37,948 bases of DNA, from assembly GCA_049430265.1 (NCBI GenBank), contig JBMTBW010000006.1, positions 1 to 37,948 of the forward strand, read 5' to 3'. Below, piece after piece: positions 1 to 8,400 of this stretch (positions are counted from its first letter, which is position 1; each line of letters starts with the position of its first letter). The notes under the pieces are model-generated. The model saw only the letters and a program-made list of their open reading frames with translations, was not told the origin of the DNA and did no database searches. The position numbers and the translations under genes are program-made. This DNA comes from MAG-120802 sp049430265 (GTDB lineage: Bacteria > Actinomycetota > Actinomycetes > Nanopelagicales > Nanopelagicaceae).

Positions 1-569
1 GCAACTGGCTTATCTCCGTCATATTCGATGGTTACCTGAGTTTTTCCATCAGGGCGTAAATATCCCAGTTGACCATTCTTTCTCTCGCTAGAGAGACGCT
101 CAGCAAGTCTATGAGCCATCGCAATAGGTAGAGGCATTAGCTCTTTGGTATCTCGAGTGGCATACCCAAACATCAAGCCCTGATCCCCAGCTCCTTGCAG
201 ATCTAGTGGATCCTTTGAAGCAGCGACTCTTTCTTCAAAGGCATGATCAACACCCACTGCAATATCTGGTGATTGTTGTCCAATAGAAATCGATACTCCG
301 CAGCTATTTCCATCAAAGCCTTTTTCAGAGCTGTCATAGCCAATATTAAGTACTGTTTCACGAACAAGCCCCATCACATCGGCATAGCCGTCAGTAGTAA
401 CTTCTCCGGCAACATGGACTTGTCCTGTTGTGATTAAAGTTTCACAGGCCACTCTACTTTTTGGATCTTGAGCAAGAAGTGAGTCAAGAACGGCATCTGA
501 AATAGCATCTGCAATTTTATCGGGATGGCCCTCGGTTACTGATTCTGATGTAAAGAGACGCTTAGCCAT
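1..569 (-). CDS. metK: S-adenosylmethionine synthase (N-terminal part, cut by window start)
   Basis: MetK makes S-adenosylmethionine from methionine and ATP in the cytoplasm and supplies the cell's methyl donor. My translation from the ATG at 567-569 begins MAKRLFTSESVTEGHPDKIA, the family start, with the GHPDK ATP-site motif (H15). Further on are GNSCGVSI and GAGDQGLMFGYA, both typical of MetK. About 189 of the usual roughly 400 residues are present; the rest lies beyond position 1. A GGAG Shine-Dalgarno sits 7 bases before the ATG, inside the end of coaBC, and the two genes overlap by 8 bases, so it is read as the last visible gene of the pyr-rpoZ-coaBC unit. Identity is very secure; only the C-terminal part is unseen. 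Confidence 0.97.
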   Translation of the reverse strand, partial: MAKRLFTSESVTEGHPDKIADAISDAVLDSLLAQDPKSRVACETLITTGQVHVAGEVTTDGYADVMGLVRETVLNIGYDSSEKGFDGNSCGVSISIGQQSPDIAVGVDHAFEERVAASKDPLDLQGAGDQGLMFGYATRDTKELMPLPIAMAHRLAERLSSERKNGQLGYLRPDGKTQVTIEYDGDKPV

Positions 570-1782
570 TGATCTTCTCCAATTTCTTCGCCATATGAAT
601 AATTATGCTCTTTGCCACCTCGTGCTTACTAACGCCATTGAATTCAATTGAATCGACACCTAGCCCAATAAGCGTTCCGCTGGTTTGATCCTGCCCAAAT
701 ATTGCGCCACCAGAGACATCGTTAACATAGAGAAGATCAGCGCCCTTGCTTATAAGCTTCTCTCCACCAGCCTTAATTAAGTCTTTTGCTGTTTCTGCAG
801 CAAATCCAACAACTACCTGATTACTTCTCTTACTTTGAGCCACTTTATTTAAAATATCTGGATTAGTGATGAGATCAATTGAGTCAAAATCAGTCTTTTT
901 AATCTTAGTTGAAGAACTCGATACTGGTCTTGCATCGGCAACCGCTGCCGCCATTACTAGAGCATCAGCGCTACTAAATTCATTTTCAACTGCTGACATC
1001 ATCTCTAGCGCGGTATTTACCTTGATAACTCTGACTCCATCTAATTCAAATGGATCGGTGTGGCCTGCAATGACAGTTACCTCAGCACCGCTTCGCAGGG
1101 CTTCATAGGCAATAGCTAGACCTTGTCTACCACTTGATTTGTTTCCTATAAATCTAACTGGATCAATTTCTTCTCTAGTTCCGCCGGCTGTTACAAGGAC
1201 TCTTTTGCCTTCAAGCAATAGCTCTGTCTTGGCGAGATTTAGAACTTGTGAAACTATCTTTGAACTCTCTGGAAATCTTCCCACTCCAAAATCTCGACCT
1301 GATAGGCGCCCAACTTCTGGATCCAAGACAGAAAACCCGCGGGAGCGAAGCGTTTCAACATTTTGAACAGTTGCGCTATTGAGCCACATATTTGGATGCA
1401 TCGCAGGAACTATTAATACAGGTGCATCTGATGCTAAGACTGTTGTTGTTAGTAAATCATCCGCTCGTCCTTGGGCAAGCTTTGCAATCGTGTCAGCTGT
1501 AGCTGGAGCGATAACAATTAAATCTGCGCTATCGGCGGCTGCTAGGTGTGAAACTTCTGCGGGATTTTCCCAAACCGTACTTAAAGCAGGCTGTCCTGAG
1601 AGGGCTTCCCAAGTTGCTCGACCTACAAAATTAAGACTTGCTTGCGTTGGAATAACTCGAACTAGAAAACCGGCATCTTGCAGGCGGCGAAGCAGATCAC
1701 AAGCTTTATAAGCAGCTATTCCGCCAGTTACTCCAAGGACAATCTGGCGACCTTTAGGGAAGATTATCTTTTCGCCACTCAT
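562..1782 (-). CDS. coaBC: Bifunctional phosphopantothenoylcysteine decarboxylase / phosphopantothenate-cysteine ligase
   Basis: This two-domain enzyme converts 4'-phosphopantothenate and cysteine to 4'-phosphopantetheine on the way to coenzyme A. The CoaC flavoprotein domain (about 1-185) shows GGIAAYKA, the catalytic His (H79 in SHLAAAD), the APATADTIAKLAQGRADDLL block and PAMHPNMW (126-133). The CoaB domain (about 192-406) shows VTAGGTREEIDPVRFIGN and AAAVADARP followed by KIKK. The length of 406 is normal. Odd point: the active-site flap that carries a catalytic Cys in E. coli Dfp reads GRLSGRDFGVGRF (158-170) with no Cys, and the only Cys in the protein is C28. I believe a Cys-less flap is common in actinobacterial CoaBC. 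The gene lies 8 bases after rpoZ and overlaps metK. Confidence 0.96.
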   Translation of the reverse strand: MSGEKIIFPKGRQIVLGVTGGIAAYKACDLLRRLQDAGFLVRVIPTQASLNFVGRATWEALSGQPALSTVWENPAEVSHLAAADSADLIVIAPATADTIAKLAQGRADDLLTTTVLASDAPVLIVPAMHPNMWLNSATVQNVETLRSRGFSVLDPEVGRLSGRDFGVGRFPESSKIVSQVLNLAKTELLLEGKRVLVTAGGTREEIDPVRFIGNKSSGRQGLAIAYEALRSGAEVTVIAGHTDPFELDGVRVIKVNTALEMMSAVENEFSSADALVMAAAVADARPVSSSSTKIKKTDFDSIDLITNPDILNKVAQSKRSNQVVVGFAAETAKDLIKAGGEKLISKGADLLYVNDVSGGAIFGQDQTSGTLIGLGVDSIEFNGVSKHEVAKSIIIHMAKKLEKING

Positions 1783-1790
1783 GGCTCGTT

Positions 1791-2048
1791 TTAACTCTGT
1801 GGTTCTAGATTCTCAATTGTTAAAAGGCCCTCGTTAATCTCACGCATAGCTATTGAGAGAGGCTTTTCATGGACATGAGTTTCAACAAGTGGACCAACAT
1901 ATTCAAGCAGACCTTCACCAAGTTGGGAGTAGTAAGCATTAATCTGACGCGCTCTCTTTGCTGCGTATAGAACTAGTGAATACTTAGTACCGCTCTTATC
2001 CAATAATTCATCGATCGGTGGATTTGTGATGCCATCTAATGTCGCCAC
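1791..2048 (-). CDS. rpoZ: DNA-directed RNA polymerase omega subunit
   Basis: Omega is the small RNA polymerase subunit that helps the beta' subunit fold and join the core enzyme. The 85-residue protein has the conserved N-terminal stretch ending in PPIDELLDKSGTKYSLV, followed by AAKRARQINAYY, the core omega motif. The C-terminal half (KPLSIAMREINEGLL) is the usual actinobacterial ending. The start is GTG (2046-2048), supported by a strong GGGGAG ribosome binding site just upstream and by the family N-terminus. It sits between gmk (about 50 bases upstream) and coaBC (8 bases downstream), the standard actinobacterial order, and is co-transcribed with them. Identity is secure. Confidence 0.96.
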   Translation of the reverse strand: MATLDGITNPPIDELLDKSGTKYSLVLYAAKRARQINAYYSQLGEGLLEYVGPLVETHVHEKPLSIAMREINEGLLTIENLEPQS

Positions 2049-2097
2049 AGCTACTCCCCTTTTAAAGGTTTGTCCTTAAGGTTTACTTTCGATACGT

Positions 2098-2649
2098 CTA
2101 TGAAGTGGCCAAGGATAGCAGTGCTTCAAGCACATCCTCGACTCGATGATTGACCAGGATATGCTCAAATTCCTTCGCTGCCGCCATCTCGCTACGAGCA
2201 AGATCTAAGCGGGCTGCAATCCTCTCAGGTGAGTCGGTGCCTCGATTAACGATACGCGCTTCAAGTTCTTGGAAAGAGGGTGGTTGGAGAAAGACCAAAG
2301 TGGCCTCTGGCATAACCGCCTTTACTTGACGAGCCCCTTGGATTTCAATCTCGAGCAAAACATTCTTTCCCTCTGATAACGCTTGATCAATAGGGGCTTT
2401 AATACTTCCATACCTAGCTCCAGCAAACTCTGCCCATTCAAGAAGTAGATTCTTAGATATCAATTCATCAAAGCTTTTATCGTCAATGAAGTGATAGGAA
2501 ACTCCATCGACTTCACCAGGCCTTGGTTTTCTCGTAGTGGCTGAAACAGAGAAGAAAAAGTTAGGATTATCAATTAGCTTTGAAACGATCGTGCTTTTGC
2601 CAACACCTCCAGGCCCGGAGAGAACAATTAATTTGCCTCGCTTACTCAT
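2098..2649 (-). CDS. gmk: Guanylate kinase
   Basis: Guanylate kinase phosphorylates GMP (and dGMP) to GDP with ATP, feeding GTP and (p)ppGpp pools. The P-loop is SGPGGVGKST near residues 11-20. The GMP-binding domain shows SATTRKPRPGEVDGVSYHFI, and LLEIEIQGARQVK matches the core strand of the family. The length of 183 residues is typical. The ATG (2647-2649) shares one base with the mihF stop codon (TAATG), so the two genes are translationally linked. The neighbours mihF and rpoZ are the classic actinobacterial context. Nothing unusual is seen. Confidence 0.97.
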   Translation of the reverse strand: MSKRGKLIVLSGPGGVGKSTIVSKLIDNPNFFFSVSATTRKPRPGEVDGVSYHFIDDKSFDELISKNLLLEWAEFAGARYGSIKAPIDQALSEGKNVLLEIEIQGARQVKAVMPEATLVFLQPPSFQELEARIVNRGTDSPERIAARLDLARSEMAAAKEFEHILVNHRVEDVLEALLSLATS

Positions 2650-2963
2650 TAGTTGGCCTTCATTAATTCAAGAAGTTTTTCATATTGGCTTCGCCCAACG
2701 CCACCTACTCGTCGAGTTGGCGAGATTCCCGCCCTTTCAAGAATATTTTTGGCGCGAACTTCGCCCACCCCGGGAAGAGATTCAATCAACTCTCGAACTC
2801 GCATCTTCTTGATTGATTCATCTTGCGCACTGAAAGCATCCTTCCAACTTTTCTTACCCACTTTGATCTCTTCCTTGAAAGCCGCGCGAGATCTTCTGGC
2901 TGCAACAGCGGCTTTAAGCGCATCACGTCGCTCTTGTGTAGTTAATTTTGGAGGCGCGCCCAT
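2649..2963 (-). CDS. mihF: Actinobacterial integration host factor (mIHF-type nucleoid protein)
   Basis: mIHF is an actinobacteria-specific DNA-binding protein that is unrelated in fold to E. coli IHF and acts in nucleoid structure and transcription. The 104-residue protein has the basic helical N-terminus (TTQERRDALKAAVAARRSRA) and the helix-two-turn-helix core with ESLPGVGEVRAKNILERAGI and SPTRRVGGVGRSQ, which are hallmark mIHF motifs. The N-terminal stretch before the core carries a lysine-rich insert (KVGKKSWK). It lies between pyrF (17 bases upstream) and gmk (1-base overlap), exactly its place in Streptomyces. There is no convincing Shine-Dalgarno. Instead an extended -10-like element ends 6 bases before the ATG, suggesting an extra leaderless promoter. 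Confidence 0.93.
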   Translation of the reverse strand: MGAPPKLTTQERRDALKAAVAARRSRAAFKEEIKVGKKSWKDAFSAQDESIKKMRVRELIESLPGVGEVRAKNILERAGISPTRRVGGVGRSQYEKLLELMKAN

Positions 2964-2969
2964 GGCCTT

Positions 2970-2978
2970 ATTAAACCA
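2970..2978 (-). promoter_or_regulatory. Candidate extended -10 promoter giving a leaderless mihF transcript
   Basis: On the minus strand the 17-base gap between the pyrF stop and the mihF ATG contains TGG followed by TTTAAT, then 6 bases and the ATG. TTTAAT differs from TATAAT at one position, and the TGn before it is the extended -10 element. No -35-like hexamer is visible at the right distance. Transcription starting about 6-7 bases after the hexamer would begin at the start codon itself. This is inference from spacing and motif only. Confidence 0.35.
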
Positions 2979-2980
2979 AG

Positions 2981-3670
2981 TTATCTAAGCGAAGCCGTAA
3001 TCGCCTCTGCTGCTTGCTTTGGGTCAGAGGCCTTTGTAATAGGACGCCCTATGACAACAAAATCTGCGCCAGCATCTATCGCCTGCCTTGGGGTCATAAT
3101 CCGCTCTTGATCATCACGCTCTGCGCCAGATGGTCTTACTCCTGGTGTAATTAAAGTTACCTTCTCTCCTAAATGTTTTCTAAGAAGCGAGACTTCCTGG
3201 GGCGAGGAAACAATGGCTCTGGCTCCTGAGTTAACTGCGTTTTTTGCAAGGCTAAGAGTTAAATTCTCAATGTTCTCACTTAACCCCATTGCAAGCATCT
3301 GCTCTTGATCTAGTGAGGTAAGAATCGTTACCGCAGTAATTTCAACCTTTGGCAGGGCTGAACTAGCTGCGCTGATCATTTTGGAGCCGCCAGAGGCGTG
3401 AACGGTTAGAAACTTTGGATTTATATCTGCAACTGATCTACATGCGCCAGCTACAGTATTAGGAATATCGTGAAGCTTTAGATCAAGAAATACTTCTATA
3501 TCAGTAAATCTACTTTGAATTTCTTTTACACCGCTTTTGCCATGAGCAAGATAAAACTCGAGACCTAATTTGTAGATACCGATGTGTTCCTTGGTTAAAT
3601 TGATCATCTCAACCGTACTTGCCATATCGCTAAAATCTAAAGCAAGAATTACCTGGCTGCTATTTCTCAT
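2981..3670 (-). CDS. pyrF: Orotidine-5'-phosphate decarboxylase (short, group I type)
   Basis: PyrF decarboxylates OMP to UMP, the last step of de novo pyrimidine synthesis. The TIM-barrel signature FLDLKLHDIPNTV carries the catalytic Asp-Lys-Asp set (D63, K65, D68 with the start chosen here), and PGVRP and FVVIGRPI are the phosphate-binding end. I chose the ATG at 3668-3670, 229 residues. An AGGTG Shine-Dalgarno lies 8 bases before it, while a GTG 9 bases further upstream has no good site. The start overlaps the end of pyrD. Odd point: this is the short E. coli-like form, whereas many actinobacteria have a longer (about 270-280 residue) mycobacterial-type PyrF. Last enzyme gene of the pyr run. 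Confidence 0.95.
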   Translation of the reverse strand: MRNSSQVILALDFSDMASTVEMINLTKEHIGIYKLGLEFYLAHGKSGVKEIQSRFTDIEVFLDLKLHDIPNTVAGACRSVADINPKFLTVHASGGSKMISAASSALPKVEITAVTILTSLDQEQMLAMGLSENIENLTLSLAKNAVNSGARAIVSSPQEVSLLRKHLGEKVTLITPGVRPSGAERDDQERIMTPRQAIDAGADFVVIGRPITKASDPKQAAEAITASLR

Positions 3671-4601
3671 GAGCCACACCTACAGCAGCGGCAACAGAGT
3701 TGAATTTGCGTTCTTTCAGTAGATCTATCAGCTCACTTTTAACTTTCATCACCGCTGTTGGATCTCCGAAATTTGCTGTTCCGACTGAAACTGCCGAAGC
3801 TCCAGCCATAATCAATTCAAGAGCATCTCGACCTGATGCAACCCCGCCCATTCCTAAGATCGGTGTATTTTTAAAGGCAGCATGTACTTGATAGATAGCT
3901 CTAACTGCCACAGGCCTAATTGCTGGTCCTGATAACCCGCCGGTTTTGCCAGCAAGTTTAGGGCGCATGGCATCGATATCAATTGCCATTCCGAGCAAAG
4001 TGTTAATCAGCGCTAGCCCGTCTGCGCCTGCACTTATTACCTCTCCTGCGATAGCGACAATATCTGTTACATCTGGCGAGAGTTTTACAATGATGGGAAG
4101 CTCTCCACCTACATTTCTTCTAACTGATTCAACTACTGACTTTGAAGCTACCGGGTCGCAGGCAAAGACCATCCCTCGATTCTCCACATTTGGGCAGGAG
4201 ATATTAACTTCAATACCGCTAATTCCAGCTACTCCCCTTAATTTTCGAGCAAGTGATGCATACTCCTCAATTGTCTCTCCCGAGATTGAGACTATGACAC
4301 GAGCGTTCCTTGAAATAAGCCAAGGAATATCTTCAGCAAGGAATTGGTCAATACCTGGTCCTTGTAATCCAATCGAATTAAGCATTCCACTTGGGGTTTC
4401 AGCCATTCGAGGAGTAGCTCGTCCTGATCGTGGCTTAACGGAAATTGATTTGGTAACTACCGCGCCTAGCTCATCTAAATCAAAAAACTGAGAAAGCTCC
4501 TTGCCAGATCCAGCGCAACCACTTGCTGTGAAGATTGGTGATGGAAAGAACTTACCGCCGAATTTGCAGCGGGGATCAAATGCTTGAAACTGGCTATCCA
4601 T
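3660..4601 (-). CDS. pyrD: Dihydroorotate dehydrogenase, class 1B catalytic subunit
   Basis: PyrD oxidises dihydroorotate to orotate using bound FMN. The 313-residue protein has the class 1 motif NISCPN (133-138) with catalytic C136, an FMN phosphate site in GMGGVASGRDALELIMAG, and KLSPDVTDI and INTLLGMAIDI typical of class 1B. It lacks the N-terminal membrane helix of class 2 enzymes, so it should be cytosolic and pass electrons through the PyrK partner to NAD+. pyrK lies directly upstream and overlaps it by 8 bases, confirming the 1B pairing. The C-terminus overlaps the pyrF start. I recall several high-GC actinobacteria with a quinone-linked class 2 enzyme at this position, so the 1B type here is worth noting. 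Confidence 0.96.
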   Translation of the reverse strand: MDSQFQAFDPRCKFGGKFFPSPIFTASGCAGSGKELSQFFDLDELGAVVTKSISVKPRSGRATPRMAETPSGMLNSIGLQGPGIDQFLAEDIPWLISRNARVIVSISGETIEEYASLARKLRGVAGISGIEVNISCPNVENRGMVFACDPVASKSVVESVRRNVGGELPIIVKLSPDVTDIVAIAGEVISAGADGLALINTLLGMAIDIDAMRPKLAGKTGGLSGPAIRPVAVRAIYQVHAAFKNTPILGMGGVASGRDALELIMAGASAVSVGTANFGDPTAVMKVKSELIDLLKERKFNSVAAAVGVAHEK

Positions 4602-5454
4602 TAAAGCCCCAAGTTCCTTGTGGCACTTTGCGCGAGCTATCCCAAATTACCTTTGAGCCATCCATCACTGGGCCATCGATACAAGATCTAGTCATCTTTA
4701 TTACCCCAGTTGAATCCTTGACCGGAAGGACGCAGGTCATACAGATTCCAATTCCGCAGGCCATCGCCTCTTCAACCGCGCACTGGTGAAGCAGCCCAGC
4801 TTGAGTTGTAATCTCATCAATTGCAGCAAGCATTCCCATCGGACCACAAGAATAAATAATTTCACTTCCATGTTTTTCAATTAATCCTGGAAGCACCTGG
4901 GTGACTCGACCTTTAATTCCCGTTCCGCCATCTTCGGTTGTAATAGTTAGTGAATTAACGCTGCGCTTTCCTTCAAGTGGAGCATAAATTTTGCCAGCAG
5001 TTGATGCACCAAGAACCATATCAACCCGGCATCCACGTTCTTTGAGAACTTCTGCGAGGCCAAAGAGCGGAGCAGAGCCATAACCCCCTCCAACTAGGAG
5101 AGTTGATGCAGGCTCTGTGGGTATGCCAAAGCTAGTTCCAAGTGGCCCAACAATATTTACTACATCGTGAATTTCAAGACTTGTGAGCCATCGACTTCCC
5201 TGGCCATGCGGGGCAACAACTAACTCAATAGTTCCGCCGTATTGACCACGATCACTTGCGCGATAGATTGCAAAAGCTCTGCGAAGAATCATTGAAGATC
5301 CAGTTCCACCTACTGAGATAGCAACAAAATTTCCAGCCCGACAATGGGCTGCCATATCCCCAGCTGCAAAGACCATATGATGATAAGCGCCCACCTTTTT
5401 ATTGGAAATGATTTCAGCGCTACGCTGCTCAGCGCGCTTATTTATAGAACTCAT
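4594..5454 (-). CDS. pyrK: Dihydroorotate dehydrogenase electron transfer subunit (FAD, 2Fe-2S)
   Basis: PyrK carries electrons from PyrD through a 2Fe-2S cluster and FAD to NAD+. The first domain holds the FAD-binding segment MILRRAFAIYRAS. The NAD domain shows LLVGGGYGSAPLFGLAE and SCGPMGMLAAI. The C-terminal cluster is ACGIGICMTC followed 16 residues later by another Cys, giving a Cx4Cx2Cx16C pattern. I chose the ATG at 5452-5454, which overlaps the carB stop as ATGA, instead of a TTG 12 bases upstream. There is no good ribosome binding site, so expression probably depends on ribosomes finishing carB. The length of 286 residues fits the family. Overlap with pyrD supports a 1:1 complex. Confidence 0.94.
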   Translation of the reverse strand: MSSINKRAEQRSAEIISNKKVGAYHHMVFAAGDMAAHCRAGNFVAISVGGTGSSMILRRAFAIYRASDRGQYGGTIELVVAPHGQGSRWLTSLEIHDVVNIVGPLGTSFGIPTEPASTLLVGGGYGSAPLFGLAEVLKERGCRVDMVLGASTAGKIYAPLEGKRSVNSLTITTEDGGTGIKGRVTQVLPGLIEKHGSEIIYSCGPMGMLAAIDEITTQAGLLHQCAVEEAMACGIGICMTCVLPVKDSTGVIKMTRSCIDGPVMDGSKVIWDSSRKVPQGTWGFNG

Positions 5455-8400
5455 GAAGCGTGCCAATCTTGAATTGATCTAGCAGTGAGTTTTCCTCGTC
5501 TAAGTTCCTTTATTCCCTCAACTGCCGCTTTCAGCCCCGGAAGGGTTGTTATGCAAGAGACTCCCCTAGCAACTGCTGCAGTTCTAATTTTTCGCCCATC
5601 TCGTGCAGCTCCTCGTCCAAACGGTGTGTTGATCACAAGGGCAATCTTGCCTTGATTAATTAGATCTACCGCAGAAATAGCTCCCTGATTTCCATCTTTC
5701 TCGCTATGTTTTGCAACGAGCTGCGTTGAAATACCATGCTCTCCTAGGAAATTATGAGTTCCAAGGGTTGCATAGAGCTCAAAATTTAACTCCGATAACC
5801 CCTTTACTGCTGAAACTGCCTCGCTCTTATCTTTATCCGAGAGCGAGATGAAGATTGCGCCACTTTGCGGCAGAGCTCCAAACGCTGCTATCTGAGATTT
5901 TGCAAATGCTGCCCCAAAAGTTGAAGCAATTCCCATCACTTCACCCGTCGACTTCATTTCTGGACCTAAGACAGTATCAACGCCTTCGCCATCTACTCTT
6001 CGGAACCTATTAAAGGGAAGCACTGCTTCCTTAACGCTAATGCCACTTGCAACACCATCACCATTTTCCGGGAGTATCCCACTCTTTCGTAGCTCCGAAA
6101 TCTTAACTCCAGTTGCTATCAGTGCCGCCGCTTTTGCTACCTGTCTGCCCGTTGCCTTACTGACAAATGGAACAGTTCTAGAGGCCCTGGGATTTGCCTC
6201 TAAAACATAAAGCTTTGATTCCGAGATGGCGTATTGAATATTGATTAGTCCTAAGACTGCAATACCAGAGGCAAGTTTTTTGGTTGCTTCCCGAATCTCG
6301 CCTATCAATTCCTTCGTTATAGATTGAGCTGGAATTACGCAGGCTGAGTCACCAGAGTGAACACCTGCCTCTTCAACATGCTCCATAATTCCTGCCAGGT
6401 AGAGCTCATTTCCGTCGAAGAGCGCATCTACATCTATCTCTATTGCATCATCTAAAAACTTATCAATTAAAACTGGATGTTCAGGATTTATCTGAGCCGC
6501 TATGGTTATGAACTCTTCTAGTGATGCATCATCATAAACAATTTGCATTCCTCGCCCGCCAAGAACAAATGATGGGCGAACTAGCACGGGATAACCAACT
6601 TCGCTTGCAACCTTTAAAGCATCTGAATATGAAAAGCCTGTACCAAACTTTGGAGCTCTCAGTGAGTTCTTTTCTAGCACTTTTCCAAAAGCGCCACGAT
6701 CCTCAGCTAGGTGAATTGCCTCCGGAGTTGTTCCAAGGATTGGCACCCCTGCGCTCTTTAACTCTGCAGCAATGCCAAGTGGGGTCTGGCCGCCTAATTG
6801 CACAATGACTCCGACAATCGGCCCTGCAGCAAGTTCAGCTCGGTAAACCTCAAGAACATCTTCAACAGTTAATGGTTCGAAGTAAAGACGATCTGCGGTG
6901 TCATAATCGGTAGAAACTGTCTCTGGATTGCAATTAATCATTATGGTCTCATAGCCCGCCTCTGATAAAGCAAAACAGGCATGAACGCATGAGTAATCAA
7001 ATTCAATACCTTGACCGATTCGATTCGGACCGCTACCTAGAATCAATATTGCAGGTTTACTTCGAGGCTTTACTTCGCTTTCTAAATCATAGGATGAGTA
7101 GTGATAGGGAGTAAAGGCTTCAAACTCACCAGCACAGGTGTCAACTGTTTTATAAACAGGAAACAAAGCTAGTCTCTCTCGTACTTTCAATATCTCTGAA
7201 GCGTTAGTGCCGCGAAGTTGGCCAATCTGTTGATCTGAGAAACCCATCTCTTTTGCACTTCTTAGTAGCTCTAGAGTTAGATCGCCTGCCGCTTTAATCT
7301 CTGAGGCTTTATTGTTTATCTCAGCAATTTGCGAGAGAAACCAAGGATCAATTGCGCACTTTGCAAAAACTTCTTCGATTGATGCCCCCAGTGCTAGCGC
7401 TCTTTGAACTTGAAGCAACCTATCTTGTGTCGGTGTGGCAATTTTCGTCATCAATTCTTCAAGATTTTCTGAAATATCCCATGAAAAAGATGAACCTTTC
7501 TTCTCCAAGCTTCGCATCGCTTTTTGAAGTGCTTCGGGAAAAGAGCGACCAAAGGCCATAGCTTCTCCAACGCTCTTCATCGTCGTTGTCAGACGTGTAT
7601 CAGCTTCAGGGAATTTTTCAAAAGCAAAGCGCGGAATCTTCACCACGATGTAATCAAGAGTTGGTTCAAATGAAGCTGGCGTTTTCTTCGTAATGTCATT
7701 TGGTATCTCATTTAGTGAATAGCCAATAGCAAGCTTGGTAGCAATTTTGGCGATCGGGAAACCAGTTGCCTTTGAGGCAAGTGCGCTGCTTCTTGAAACC
7801 CTTGGGTTCATTTCAATCACAACTACCCGACCATTGGCTGGATTTATCGCGAACTGAATATTGCAACCACCGGTGGCCACTCCCACCTCGCGAATAATTG
7901 CAATGCTTAAGTCTCGTAGATTTTGAAACTCAACATCGGTAAGAGTAAGCGCTGGAGCAACAGTTATTGAATCTCCTGTATGCACTCCCATGGGATCGAT
8001 ATTTTCAATGCTGCAGACAATGACAACATTGTCATGATTATCACGCATAACTTCCAATTCATACTCTTTCCAGCCGATAATTGACTCTTCGAGTAGAACT
8101 TCATTAACTGGGCTAAAACGCAAACCAGCACCAGCAATCAACTCTAATTCCTCTTTACTAAAAGCAATTCCGCTTCCAAGTCCCCCCATAGTGAAGGAGG
8201 GTCTAACTACGACTGGAAAATTCAGTTCGTTGGCAGCTCTAAAACACTCATCCATACTGTGACAGATAATTGACTTAGCCGATTCTCCACCAATTTTTGC
8301 GACGATTGCCCTAAATTCTTCTCGATTCTCACCACGTCTAATGGCTGCCACATCTGCGCCAATTAGCTTTGTCTGGTACTTTTCTAATATTCCATTCTCA

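Noticed and set aside
562..1782. Long plus-strand open frames opposite coaBC, pyrD, alaS, rel and others
   Set aside because: They lie wholly inside well-supported genes on the other strand, have no ribosome sites and show no recognisable protein features.
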